Assembly (NCBI GenBank): GCA_036655355.1
Contig: JAVVQG010000011.1
Coordinates: 1-64,000, forward strand
DNA: 64,000 bases
Origin: JAUNSR01 sp036655355
GTDB taxonomy: Bacteria > Bacteroidota > Bacteroidia > Bacteroidales > JAUNSR01
Reading direction: 5' to 3'
In this document: positions 44,286 to 53,710 of the stretch, in pieces
How the letters are laid out: each line of letters begins with the position of its first letter
Numbering within the stretch: the first letter of the stretch is position 1
Notes under the pieces: generated by a model
What the model was told of the DNA's origin: nothing
The model's input: only the letters and a program-made list of their open reading frames with translations
The model's database searches: none
Translations under genes and position numbers: made by a program

Positions 44286-45722
44286 ATGCAACTGACTCGA
44301 TCTACCCTATTGTTCCTCGTTCCGGGGATGCTCACGTTTTTTCCGGGATGCATGGAGGAAGATTTTTCCTCCGATCCGGCACACCTCCTCACCTATTCCA
44401 CAGATACGGTGCGGTTTGACACGTTGTTCACAACCATCGGTTCCGCAACGAACAAACTGATGGTTTATAACCGCAACGGCAAACCCCTGAATATCGCCAC
44501 GATTTCCCTAAAGAGCGGCGGTAGTTCCGGATTCCGAATCAATGTGGACGGAAAAAAAGGCACGCGGTTTGAAAATGTGGAGATTAACAAAAAAGACTCC
44601 CTCTACATTTTCGTGGAAGTCACCATAAAACCCACTCAACAAAACGTACCGCAGCGAACCGAAGAGATCATACGGTTCGATTACAACGGAATCAGTCAGG
44701 AGATCTTATTGGAAGCATTCGGTCAGGATGCTTTTTTCTGGCGTGGGAAAGTGTTAAACAGCGATACGGTACTGACTGGGATCAAGCCGATATTGGTTTA
44801 TGACTCGCTTGTAATTGAACCTCAGGCACACATTTTATTTGAGGCCGGAACACGTTTATTCTTTCACGACAAAGCAAAAGTGATCGTACGCGGAAGCATC
44901 GAGGCGCGCGGAGAGTTGGGTAAACCGGTGCTCTTTCGGGGCAACCGTACCGATAAACTGTTTCCGGACTTACCGTACGACGGATTGCCCGGACAATGGG
45001 GCGGAATCATCTTTGAAGAAACAAGTTACGACAACCAACTTACCCATGCCCACCTACGTGGAACGGATTTCGGGATACGTCTTGACTCGGCTTCCCTCGA
45101 CAGGAAAAAACTGGTTATGGAATCGTGTATCGTAAAGAATTCGAATCAGGAGTTGATTGCTGCCGAACATGTCAGAATGGAAGCTTCCAACTGTGAGTTT
45201 TCAAATAGTGCCGGTGCACTGCTGTTTTTAAATGGGGGGGCATATCGCTTTACCCATTGTACGATGGCGAATTTCTTTAAAGTGGGAATCATTAACGATG
45301 CGGCCGTTCACCTCTCTAATTACAAATACGATGACGGCGGACAGAAATATGCCCTGCCACTACAACAGGCTGACTTCAACAACTGCATCATCTGGGGAAA
45401 TCGCTCTACAGAACTAAGCTTAAGTCCGTTAAGTGAACCGGCTAACGAAAATCAACCGTTCAATCATCGCTTCGATCATTGTCTGATCAAGGCGAAGGGT
45501 GAAGACGATCAAAACTTTATCGCTACGATATGGAATAAAGATCCGCTTTTTAAAGCTACCGGCGAAGCATATCATTACGATTTCAGACCCGACTCGCTTT
45601 CTCCGGCTCGCAAAGCGGGTACCATGGAGTATGCGATAGAATTTCCATTCGATCTGAACGGAAACGTCCGCACTTCAGATCACCCCGATCTAGGGGCTTA
45701 TCAATGGAAAACAGGGGAGTAA
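44286..45722 (+). CDS. Surface lipoprotein with beta-helix-like region
   Basis: 478 residues from ATG 44286. Lipobox FFPGC with acylated Cys22. The N-terminal half is a beta-sandwich-like region (SYNRNGKPLNIATISLKSGGSSGF-type, about 40-160). The C-terminal half looks like a right-handed parallel beta-helix (VIVRGSIEARGELGKPVLFRG, repeated short turns, many Asn/His). I recognise it as a Bacteroidales conserved lipoprotein of unknown function. An upstream start at 44208 would run through the preceding terminator and is rejected. Confidence 0.78.
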   Translation: MQLTRSTLLFLVPGMLTFFPGCMEEDFSSDPAHLLTYSTDTVRFDTLFTTIGSATNKLMVYNRNGKPLNIATISLKSGGSSGFRINVDGKKGTRFENVEINKKDSLYIFVEVTIKPTQQNVPQRTEEIIRFDYNGISQEILLEAFGQDAFFWRGKVLNSDTVLTGIKPILVYDSLVIEPQAHILFEAGTRLFFHDKAKVIVRGSIEARGELGKPVLFRGNRTDKLFPDLPYDGLPGQWGGIIFEETSYDNQLTHAHLRGTDFGIRLDSASLDRKKLVMESCIVKNSNQELIAAEHVRMEASNCEFSNSAGALLFLNGGAYRFTHCTMANFFKVGIINDAAVHLSNYKYDDGGQKYALPLQQADFNNCIIWGNRSTELSLSPLSEPANENQPFNHRFDHCLIKAKGEDDQNFIATIWNKDPLFKATGEAYHYDFRPDSLSPARKAGTMEYAIEFPFDLNGNVRTSDHPDLGAYQWKTGE

Positions 45723-45734
45723 TCACCGGATAAA

Positions 45735-45766
45735 AAAAGGGATGACGATAATTCGCCACCCCTTTT
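45735..45766. terminator. Bidirectional terminator
   Basis: AAAAGGGATG (45735-45744) / CACCCCTTTT (45757-45766), one mismatch, with A- and T-rich flanks between convergent genes. Confidence 0.72.
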
Positions 45767-45791
45767 CTCTTTTTACACCAATAACAATTAT

Positions 45792-46262
45792 TTATTTATT
45801 CAAAGTAAGAGATATTGTCCACTCTTTCTTTGTTCCGTCGGCTGCAGTAACCAAGTATTTGTTTGGTTTACTCCAGTCTCCCGGTACGCCCAAAAGGGGT
45901 GCATCCCCAATCGGAGAAAGACGGGCTGCGGTTGACAACCCTACTACTACCACCAATTTATTCGCTGACAGGTTATTCAACTGATCGCTCGGAAAATTAG
46001 ACGGTTTGCTTGCCGTAATCGTTACGGTTCCTTTTTCTGCATCGATGGATGCCTGACGTGAAAGTTCAACATATTTCACAACCTGCTGTCCGCTCGCATT
46101 TGAAACGGATGAACTGATATATCTGTATTCAACTTTATTTACAGTAGTGATGTTGGCATCTCCATAAGCCGGGAAATCATCCAGACCGGCTTTCAGACAA
46201 GAAGTGAAAGAAACAACCGACATTACGATCAATAGGAAATTAAGAAACTTCTTCATATTCAA
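45792..46262 (-). CDS. SusCD-associated lipoprotein (DUF5018-like)
   Basis: 156 residues; lipobox SFTSC with acylated Cys about 22. The mature part is one small beta-rich domain ending in KKEWTISLTLNK, the pattern of DUF5018-type repeats. It starts 15 bases after the SusD stop and belongs to the same operon. Such genes encode surface glycan-binding or accessory lipoproteins in Sus-like loci; its exact role is inferred from position. Confidence 0.75.
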   Translation of the reverse strand: MNMKKFLNFLLIVMSVVSFTSCLKAGLDDFPAYGDANITTVNKVEYRYISSSVSNASGQQVVKYVELSRQASIDAEKGTVTITASKPSNFPSDQLNNLSANKLVVVVGLSTAARLSPIGDAPLLGVPGDWSKPNKYLVTAADGTKKEWTISLTLNK

Positions 46263-46277
46263 TTTTAGATTTAATGA

Positions 46278-48212
46278 TTACCAACCTTCATTCTGGGTGT
46301 CTAGGATACCGTGTGCACTACGGGTATCGATTTCGCCCTGAGGAATCGGGAACAGATAACGTTTTGTTGTAAAATTACGATTCCAGCTCTTTAGCAAGGT
46401 TAACTGCCCGATGCAAAAACGCTGACGGTCACGTGAAATCTCCACCTTATATACAGGACGGTTCAATTCACGGATCACCGCACCCGGTGCATCACCGTAA
46501 TTACTGAAGCCACCGTATTTTCCCCAGCGCAAATGGCTGAAATAAAGATCGGCTCCTTCATAAACCATTTCACAGGTACGTTCAATCATATAATCTTTCC
46601 AAGCCTGCTCCTGAGTGGAAGCCGTTGATGCCGGCAAACCTCCGTGAACGGTACGCGTTACATTCAATGCAGCCACAGCGTTTGCAACTTCATTCTTCAA
46701 CAAATAAGCTTCCGCAAGATTCATGTAAGCTTCACCCAAACGGGCAACTACGTAATGATAATCTGTTTTGGCACTGTGAATCGCCCCTGAGTTTTCATAC
46801 GTACCTTTCTTCCAATAATATCCGGTAGTGGTGTTGTACCAACCTCCATCTTCTTTATCGCGGACACCTTGATAGATATTACCTGCCATGTTCGTAGTAA
46901 CCGTTTCGCCTTTCCATACGCAACTGTCATAAACCACGGTCGCATAGAAACGTTTATCACGGTTCTCATACATGATTTCAGAGATATTCTTCTGAGATGT
47001 CGGTTTCAACTGAGCGTAATGTTTAAACAAGCTGTAATCGGCACGTTCGGTCATAAAGTCCTGCGGACTTGGGAAACGTCGTGCTTCATTCGTTGTTTTA
47101 CGGTTATAGCTATCTACGGATCCTACGGCAATTGTTGCAGGATTGAGCTGTTCCACATTTTCAAGATACTGTGATGACTCGAACCAAGACACGGCCTGAC
47201 CGGTTTTTGAATCGACAACCAAATAGTTGTCTACCAAGTCCTGTGTTGGGAAAAGAGTGGCCCAAGCCTCGAAAGAACGACCGTTCTCATCTTTCAGCGG
47301 ATTTGGACACAGAGACTCTTTCTGGTCATCTTGATTCACATTCGGATAAACGCGGATCAGTTCTTCAAATCCACCCACCGAATTATCCTCTTTCAAGAAA
47401 TAACGAGCTAGAATGATCTCCTTGTTATACGGATCAACATCATTAAACATGCTTCCGTAGTTAGATGTCAATGTATATTTTCCGGATTCGATTACCGCAT
47501 TCGATGATTCAATCACTAAATCCAAATAAGAATCTTTTTTAGTATAAGCATATGCCTGGAGGGCTGCACGGCTACGGATCAAGTGAGCCGCATATTTATT
47601 TGCACGTCCGGGTTGTGATGTTTCAGGCATTCCGGCAATAGCATCGGTAAGATCCTGCATCACAATCTGGTAACTTTCATCAACCGACGCAGTCAATGGA
47701 GTTTTAAACGCCTCTTTATCATCAACAGAAAGCACCTTGGTTACGGGTACGAATCGTCCCATTTTACGTGCTTGATCAAAGAAGATAATTCCACGAAGCA
47801 GTTTCGCTTCCGCAATAAACTCCTTCTTTTTATTTTCTGAAATTCCGGTAGATGCAGCCGCTTTTTCAATAATCATGTTACAGGCACGAATATCGCCGAA
47901 ACGATTAAAGCCGTAATTTGAATATACATCAATGCCCAATTCAGTTGCAAGTCCGTCGATACCCTCTCCCACCTGAGAACAAAGTACACCGTTTGGTGTA
48001 CGAGCTTCCCATACGGCATTCATTCCACTTCCGGCAAGATAAGGAATCGATTTATTGTATGTCTGCATTACAAAGGCATTCGCTGTTTCATCTGTGCTCC
48101 AAACCAGATCTTCTGAATAAGATTCAAAAGGTTCGGTGTCCATTACATTACAAGAAGAGATCACCAAGCTTCCTGCAATGCTTAACAAACCGTATTTAAA
48201 ATATTTTTTCAT
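46278..48212 (-). CDS. SusD/RagB family nutrient-uptake lipoprotein
   Basis: 644-residue surface lipoprotein with lipobox ISSC and acylated Cys about 20. It forms the extracellular lid of a SusCD transporter that captures glycans or peptides. The SusD N-terminal TPR region (ETANAFVMQTY..., AKLLRGIIFFDQARKMG) and the conserved C-terminal segment (NRNFTTKRYLFPIPQGEIDT...NEGW) are present. It follows susC by 35 bases. The substrate cannot be read. No polysaccharide-degrading enzyme is adjacent. Confidence 0.95.
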   Translation of the reverse strand: MKKYFKYGLLSIAGSLVISSCNVMDTEPFESYSEDLVWSTDETANAFVMQTYNKSIPYLAGSGMNAVWEARTPNGVLCSQVGEGIDGLATELGIDVYSNYGFNRFGDIRACNMIIEKAAASTGISENKKKEFIAEAKLLRGIIFFDQARKMGRFVPVTKVLSVDDKEAFKTPLTASVDESYQIVMQDLTDAIAGMPETSQPGRANKYAAHLIRSRAALQAYAYTKKDSYLDLVIESSNAVIESGKYTLTSNYGSMFNDVDPYNKEIILARYFLKEDNSVGGFEELIRVYPNVNQDDQKESLCPNPLKDENGRSFEAWATLFPTQDLVDNYLVVDSKTGQAVSWFESSQYLENVEQLNPATIAVGSVDSYNRKTTNEARRFPSPQDFMTERADYSLFKHYAQLKPTSQKNISEIMYENRDKRFYATVVYDSCVWKGETVTTNMAGNIYQGVRDKEDGGWYNTTTGYYWKKGTYENSGAIHSAKTDYHYVVARLGEAYMNLAEAYLLKNEVANAVAALNVTRTVHGGLPASTASTQEQAWKDYMIERTCEMVYEGADLYFSHLRWGKYGGFSNYGDAPGAVIRELNRPVYKVEISRDRQRFCIGQLTLLKSWNRNFTTKRYLFPIPQGEIDTRSAHGILDTQNEGW

Positions 48213-48247
48213 TCGAATAAATTCTTTTGTGTGTTAATGATTTCGTA

Positions 48248-51200
48248 TTAGAATCCAAGGTTAATGCTGATAGCGTAAACACGCTCATTCGGATAACCGT
48301 AGTTCTCAACAGAAGAGTTTTCAGGATCTAAGCCATATTTTGTGGCTTCAGAGATCGTAAAGATGTTCTGCCCTGTAAAGGCTACGTTTGCTGTTGATAA
48401 CCATTTCGCTTTCTTCAACAGAATCTGTTTGAAGTCATATCCCACTTTAATGTCTTTCATACGCAGATACGCTCCGTTGATTAACCAGAAGTCACTGCTT
48501 ACGTAGTTGTTATTACCGTTGAATCCTGCACTTGAAGAGAGACGAGGGAAGCGGGCATCCGTATTATCCGGTCTCCAGTAATCGGTCTGTGCATCATAAA
48601 TAATCGGCATCTGTCCGGTCTGACCACTATTCATCACCAACGTTCCGGAAGCATACATATCGAAACGAGTAGCACCTTGGAACAATGCATTTACAAAGAA
48701 TCCTTTATATCCCAGATTGATTGAAATACCGTAGTTCGCACGCGGGAAACTGCTTTTACCCAAACGATACTGGTCAGCTCCGTCTAGTTTACCATCCCCA
48801 TTGAAGTCATAATATTTGATATCACCAGCAGTCAGGTCGGTCGATCCCAAACGTTTCACACTGTTGTATACATCTTCGGCACTCGTATAATAACCTAGGT
48901 TTTTATACAGGTTTCCGTAATATCCGGTTTGTCCGGTCTCACGAGTCCACGGATTCATCAGCGAGCTTTCACTTTCACTCGGTAGGTTTGCCCACAACTG
49001 ATCGAATTTTGTAAAGTTGGCAGAAACATCATATGTAAATCCGTTGATTTCATCTCTCCATCCAAGTTGGAACTCAAATCCGGCACGACGGAATTCGCCA
49101 TCCGTTGAAACTTTCGGCAATGTCATACCCAGAGGGGCTGTGTATCCTACATCCAAAGGGTTGGGTGAATAAAGGAATCCTTTTGTTTTATAATAGAAAT
49201 AATCCAGCGACCCGTACAAGCGGTTATTCAAGGAAGCGAAATCGAAACCTGCGTCAAACTGATCGGTTGTAAACCAGCTCAGATCCGGTGAAGGAATAGC
49301 GCCTTCTGAGAATCCGGGTACATACGCACCGTTTACCACCCATGCTTTTCCATTATATGCATAAGAACTCAAATATGCGAAACGATCGATGCTATAAGGA
49401 TCGCTCCAGTTATCCAAACCTACCTGTCCATAAGACGCTCTGGCCTTCAATGTATTCAAGATGTTGTTGTCACGGATTCCTTCCATAAAGTTCTCATCGA
49501 TGATAGACCAACCCACTGAACCGGAATAGAACGTTCCCCAACGTCTGTTCGGCGCAAAGTTGTCTGATCCGTCATAACGAAGACTTCCCTCTACGAAATA
49601 TTTATTGCTGAAATTGTATTTGGCCTGTGCGATCCATCCAGCACGTCCGCGTTCCGATTCTCCTCCGCCATTGGTCTGTGTTCCGGCAGAACCCACTCCG
49701 ATCTGATCGATTGGGAAATCGAAGTTTTCACGTTGCTCCCAATAAGAATCAGAGAAGCTGTAGGTTCCTTCATATCCGCCTAACACACTGAATGTATGTG
49801 AACCGATCGTTTTGTTGTATTCTGCAAAAAACTGTCCGTTATATGTATATCCCGTATTGGTCTTGTGATAAAGAAGTGGTTTTGCACTAATGATCGGATC
49901 GGTAGAATCCCAGTTATAAAGTGGAGCATCTTTGCGCCACTGTTTATAAGTAGATACATAATAACGATAGTTACCATTCGCACGAAGACTTAATCCTTTT
50001 ACCCACGGCAAATTCCATACGGCACTTAGATTTCCATTGATAAGCTTATCATTGGATTTGTTGTAGCCTGCTTCGCCCGATGTTTCCGCAACAGGATTAT
50101 CAGTCACATTGTATGGCAGTCCGTATTGATTCAATCCCGGTCCGAGCGGAGATTTGTTCTGGATGTGTGAGAACACTTGATAATATCCGCTTGCCGTTGA
50201 AGAGTATGGGTGTGTAGTATTCTGTACATAACCATCTAATGTCGCCGTTGTCTTTAAGCCGATTGATTCAACTTCGGAGCTCTGGCTCAGTCGGAAATTG
50301 GTGCGTTGCATGTTGTGCGTATTCGCTTTGTACAACGATTCCTGATCAAGATGTCCCAATGAGACGTAGTAGTTATTTGTTTTTGTTCCGCCGGTCATAC
50401 GCAGGCTGTGCTTTGTTTGGGGAGCGAAATTCCTCAACACCAATTTACGCCAGTTTGTATTTCCGTAGTTCAAAGGGTTAGAACCGTCACGCATCGCCTG
50501 GATGGCTTCTTCACTGAAAGAATGTTCCAAACCGTCGTTTGCTCGCGCAATATTCGCGTATTCGGCACGGGTATAAGAGTCAAGCTGTTCCGGCCAAATA
50601 CTTGGTTGTGCCCAACTCGCATTGAAATTATAATCGATTTTGGCCTTCCCTTCCGAACCTTTCTTCGTAGTAACCTGAAGGATACCGTTTGCTGCGCGCG
50701 AACCATAAACCGCTGTTGCAGACGCATCCTTCAAAATCGAGAATGCTTCGATATCTTCAGGAGCCAACGCAACGAAATCGCTGTAATCGCGAATTACACC
50801 ATCGATTACCACAAGCGGCGTATCTCCACCTCGAATAGAGATTTTACTTTGATTGTTGATACCACCTCCGCTTGCTTGTACGATAAGACCCGGAGCACGT
50901 CCAGCCAAACCCTGTGTGATATTTGAGACCGGAAGGTCAACCAATTCAGCCGATTTTACGGTCGACACAGAGGAGATAATGGAACGTTTCGTTGTTGTAC
51001 CATAACCCACTACAACCACTTCATCCAACTTCTGGGTATCCTCTTTAAGCGTAATTTTCAGGTTGGTTTTGTCACCTACTGTGACGATGGAGGGTAAACA
51101 GCCGATATAAGTCACTTCAAGAACGGATCCTTTGGGTGCTTCCAATGTAAAATTACCATCGAAGTCTGTAATCACCCCCTGTTTTGTTCCACGTACGATT

Positions 51201-51661
51201 ACGTTTGCTCCGATTACCGGTTCACCGTTAGCATCAACCACATTCCCTTTTACAGTAACATTCTGTTGTTTGACTGATTTAAGTGCCGGTGCGGTATTGT
51301 TCTTCAAAACAATATATTCGTTCTCAATTACATAAGACACATTCAACAAACCAGAAACCTCATCAAGACACTCTTTTACGGACTTGTCTCCTAAACCAGA
51401 GATCTCTTTTGAAGTATCCACTTCATCCTGATTGAATACAAAAAGATAATTTGTCTGTTGTTCCACCTCTTTAATCAACTCTGCAAGCGATACAGACGAT
51501 CCTTTCAGATTCAAACTTTCATTCAGGACAGTAGCCTGAGCCGGAGCACTTTGGAGAATCCCCGCTAAAGAAACAGCAATGCATACTCCTCTTAATGTGT
51601 GAAGAGAGCGGTGATTACCCTTTTTTACAAAAGAATAATCGGGTAAATGCCTTTTTTTCAT
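48248..51661 (-). CDS. SusC/RagA TonB-dependent transporter with STN domain
   Basis: 1137-residue outer-membrane barrel. A long signal peptide is followed by an STN signalling domain (about 48-120, SLAELIKEVEQQTNYLFVF), a carboxypeptidase-regulatory-like domain (about 133-215, VKGNVVDANGEPVIGANVI), and the TonB-box-like DEVVVVGYGTT. The plug and barrel complete it, with the terminal phenylalanine (ISINLGF). The STN domain contacts a FecR-type anti-sigma factor, matching the upstream fecR and ECF genes. With SusD it makes a substrate-inducible importer. Confidence 0.96.
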   Translation of the reverse strand: MKKRHLPDYSFVKKGNHRSLHTLRGVCIAVSLAGILQSAPAQATVLNESLNLKGSSVSLAELIKEVEQQTNYLFVFNQDEVDTSKEISGLGDKSVKECLDEVSGLLNVSYVIENEYIVLKNNTAPALKSVKQQNVTVKGNVVDANGEPVIGANVIVRGTKQGVITDFDGNFTLEAPKGSVLEVTYIGCLPSIVTVGDKTNLKITLKEDTQKLDEVVVVGYGTTTKRSIISSVSTVKSAELVDLPVSNITQGLAGRAPGLIVQASGGGINNQSKISIRGGDTPLVVIDGVIRDYSDFVALAPEDIEAFSILKDASATAVYGSRAANGILQVTTKKGSEGKAKIDYNFNASWAQPSIWPEQLDSYTRAEYANIARANDGLEHSFSEEAIQAMRDGSNPLNYGNTNWRKLVLRNFAPQTKHSLRMTGGTKTNNYYVSLGHLDQESLYKANTHNMQRTNFRLSQSSEVESIGLKTTATLDGYVQNTTHPYSSTASGYYQVFSHIQNKSPLGPGLNQYGLPYNVTDNPVAETSGEAGYNKSNDKLINGNLSAVWNLPWVKGLSLRANGNYRYYVSTYKQWRKDAPLYNWDSTDPIISAKPLLYHKTNTGYTYNGQFFAEYNKTIGSHTFSVLGGYEGTYSFSDSYWEQRENFDFPIDQIGVGSAGTQTNGGGESERGRAGWIAQAKYNFSNKYFVEGSLRYDGSDNFAPNRRWGTFYSGSVGWSIIDENFMEGIRDNNILNTLKARASYGQVGLDNWSDPYSIDRFAYLSSYAYNGKAWVVNGAYVPGFSEGAIPSPDLSWFTTDQFDAGFDFASLNNRLYGSLDYFYYKTKGFLYSPNPLDVGYTAPLGMTLPKVSTDGEFRRAGFEFQLGWRDEINGFTYDVSANFTKFDQLWANLPSESESSLMNPWTRETGQTGYYGNLYKNLGYYTSAEDVYNSVKRLGSTDLTAGDIKYYDFNGDGKLDGADQYRLGKSSFPRANYGISINLGYKGFFVNALFQGATRFDMYASGTLVMNSGQTGQMPIIYDAQTDYWRPDNTDARFPRLSSSAGFNGNNNYVSSDFWLINGAYLRMKDIKVGYDFKQILLKKAKWLSTANVAFTGQNIFTISEATKYGLDPENSSVENYGYPNERVYAISINLGF

Positions 51662-51708
51662 AAATTTGTGTGATGATTAATACTAGATTAAAAATGGTAT
51701 TATATTCT

Positions 51709-51738
51709 TACCGGAGGATACCCCCATATCTTCCGGTA
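51709..51738 (-). terminator. Hairpin between fecR and susC
   Basis: TACCGGAgGATA / TATCtTCCGGTA with one G-T pair, in the 82-base gap after fecR. The T-run is on the plus strand, so on the minus strand it may act as a partial attenuator or mRNA-end structure rather than a full terminator. Confidence 0.6.
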
Positions 51739-51743
51739 TTTTT

Positions 51744-52718
51744 TTAATAGATGTATATCTCATTCTTACTATCATTCTTTTTAAAATTGAATGACTTGGA
51801 TGCTTTCAGCAAATTCATTATGTTATCCAAGCCATCTTGTTGACGGAACTTAGCCGTAAAACGATACGATTTGAATTTTTGATTCAGAAATATGCTCTTT
51901 ACACCGTAATAGTGTTCCAATTGTCGGGTTATCTCTTCAAACGTGCATCCATCGAAAGAGTAAATTCCCTTTTTCCACAATAGGAAATCAGTATTATATA
52001 AGCTATCGAGTGACATTGTATGAGTATCGAAAGTAACCCGGTGTCCCGGTTTCAGCTTAATTGATGATGCCTTCTTTTTATCCGTCACTTCTACAGCTCC
52101 CTTTATCAATGCTACGGAAGTCAAATCTCCCTGATAGGCCGATACATTAAATTCCGTTCCCAGCACTTTGATTACCTGACGCTCCAGATTTACGATAAAC
52201 GGTTTATTCTTATCAGAAGTCACTTCAAAAAAAGCTTCCCCCTTTAAACTCACGTTTCGTTCTTTATTCTGAAAAATTGCCGGATAACGAAATTTCGAAT
52301 TAGAATGAAGCCAGACTACCGTACCATCCGACAAGGTCAATTTCGAACGCTGCCCTGCCGGCACTTCTATTTCATTGTATACAAGTTTCTCCGGTGTTGC
52401 TTCTTTGGTTATCCATAAAGAAAAACCTCCAGTCGCAAAAGCAACCATGGCCACTGCCGCATAATGAAAATATTCTCTTTTAAAGAGATGAAACGGCGTG
52501 CGTTTTTGTCGTTTCTTATGGAATAGTTCATAAGAACACAATCCGGCCTCAACATCCTCCTCGTCACTCATTAACTGAGAATACAAGAGCGCTTTTTCCG
52601 CTTGTTTTACACATTCAACATTCGAATGACCTTCATTCTCCAACATATTTTTGAAAAAATCCTCCCGTTCTTTAGTCGTTAGTTTTCCATCGGTATATTT
52701 TAAGTATTCATCGAACAT
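51744..52718 (-). CDS. FecR family anti-sigma factor
   Basis: 324 residues from ATG 52718. A short cytoplasmic N-terminal anti-sigma region is followed by one membrane helix (about 88-108, YAAVAMVAFATGGFSLWI) and a periplasmic FecR domain (VYNEIEVPAGQRSKLTLSDGTVVWLHSNSKFRYP) with a C-terminal secretin/TonB-like module. It relays the substrate signal from the STN domain of SusC to the ECF sigma factor. An ATG at 52769 would give an extended start and is less likely. It follows the sigma gene by about 100 bases. Confidence 0.94.
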   Translation of the reverse strand: MFDEYLKYTDGKLTTKEREDFFKNMLENEGHSNVECVKQAEKALLYSQLMSDEEDVEAGLCSYELFHKKRQKRTPFHLFKREYFHYAAVAMVAFATGGFSLWITKEATPEKLVYNEIEVPAGQRSKLTLSDGTVVWLHSNSKFRYPAIFQNKERNVSLKGEAFFEVTSDKNKPFIVNLERQVIKVLGTEFNVSAYQGDLTSVALIKGAVEVTDKKKASSIKLKPGHRVTFDTHTMSLDSLYNTDFLLWKKGIYSFDGCTFEEITRQLEHYYGVKSIFLNQKFKSYRFTAKFRQQDGLDNIMNLLKASKSFNFKKNDSKNEIYIY

Positions 52719-52820
52719 TTTCTGTGTGTTTAGGATAGAACGGATATCTTTTAAAATACCCCCAATCAAATAATAAAAAAAACATAATTAAATTTCTTAG
52801 AATAAATACAGGCAGCTTAT

Positions 52821-53399
52821 TCACCCAATAAACAATAAGATAATCAATGGAATAGCATTCACCTCCGACGTTATTTTCTTGAATGCAATTCCAATCTGAT
52901 TTTCTACGGTCTTCTCAGAAAGATTCATCTCTTGAGCGATTTCACGATATTTTTTCCCTTCCAATTTACTTTTAATGAATATTTCACGACATTTTGGAGG
53001 TAGCGCATCCAGCGCTTTCTGTAACTTTTTATATAAGTGTTCTTCGGTATCAGTAACTGAATGTAGTTCAGTCAGACTATTCAGTTTATATTGAATTTCA
53101 TAATAATGTTCTCTTTCAGCATAGTTTTTATACTCCTCGGTCACTTGCTTATGCCGCAAATAATCGAGACACTTGTTTTTTACAAGCACAAAAAGATAAG
53201 AGAAAACGAAATTCTCCTTTTCCAAGGAACTTCTGTTCTCCCATAATTTAAGGAATACATCTTGAACAATATTCTCGGCATCCGCCTCATCTAGAGCATA
53301 ATAAACAGCAAAACGTTTTAACCGCTGGAAATATTGAACATATATCTTTTTGAACTCCTCTTCTGAATTTATATTCATTATAGAATAGGATCTGGGCAT
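52821..53399 (-). CDS. ECF sigma-70 factor
   Basis: About 192 residues. Region 2 (YALDEADAENIVQDVFLKLWENR) and region 4 (LPPKCREIFIKSKLEGKKYREIAQEMNLSEKTVENQIGIAFKKI) are clear. The C-terminus is hydrophobic (IPLIILLFIG), as in many Bacteroidota sigma factors. It heads the sigma-FecR-SusC-SusD-lipoprotein locus, so it is expected to control susCD. A second in-frame ATG at 53378 is a plausible alternative start. Confidence 0.93.
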   Translation of the reverse strand: MPRSYSIMNINSEEEFKKIYVQYFQRLKRFAVYYALDEADAENIVQDVFLKLWENRSSLEKENFVFSYLFVLVKNKCLDYLRHKQVTEEYKNYAEREHYYEIQYKLNSLTELHSVTDTEEHLYKKLQKALDALPPKCREIFIKSKLEGKKYREIAQEMNLSEKTVENQIGIAFKKITSEVNAIPLIILLFIG

Positions 53400-53710
53400 G
53401 GTTTAGTTTTAAGAATGCGCAAAAATAAAAAAAAATCGTTGGTTTTCGTTAATTTGAAAATATTTTAACAACGCATATCGTTTTAAAAGCATATTTTATT
53501 TCGTATATCCATACCTATGTTTCATTTTAATTTCAGATACCTCAACGAGAAGCTTCATTAAATCATTTAAACCCAGAACTTCCCCGCATACATCCAAATA
53601 AATAGAAATCGGCTGCATGTTAAGTCAATCTTGAGACGGTTTCATTCAAGATTCGCATATTAAAGTAAAAACTAAAGTCACTCTTAGGTGTTGTTAACTT
53701 TAAACATGCC
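53400..53710. other. Divergent intergenic region upstream of ECF sigma gene
   Basis: 311 bases, AT-rich. The -7 box TATTTTTG for the sigma gene lies on the minus strand at 53420-53427. A weak 7-bp inverted repeat AATCTTG / CAAGATT lies at about 53629-53654. TAACTTTA at 53695-53702 is 9 bases before the EEP gene ATG and would leave almost no leader. No small gene is seen. Confidence 0.5.
53420..53427 (-). promoter_or_regulatory. -7 box TATTTTTG for ECF sigma gene
   Basis: Exact TAnnTTTG match on the minus strand, 20 bases from the sigma-factor ATG. Confidence 0.55.
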
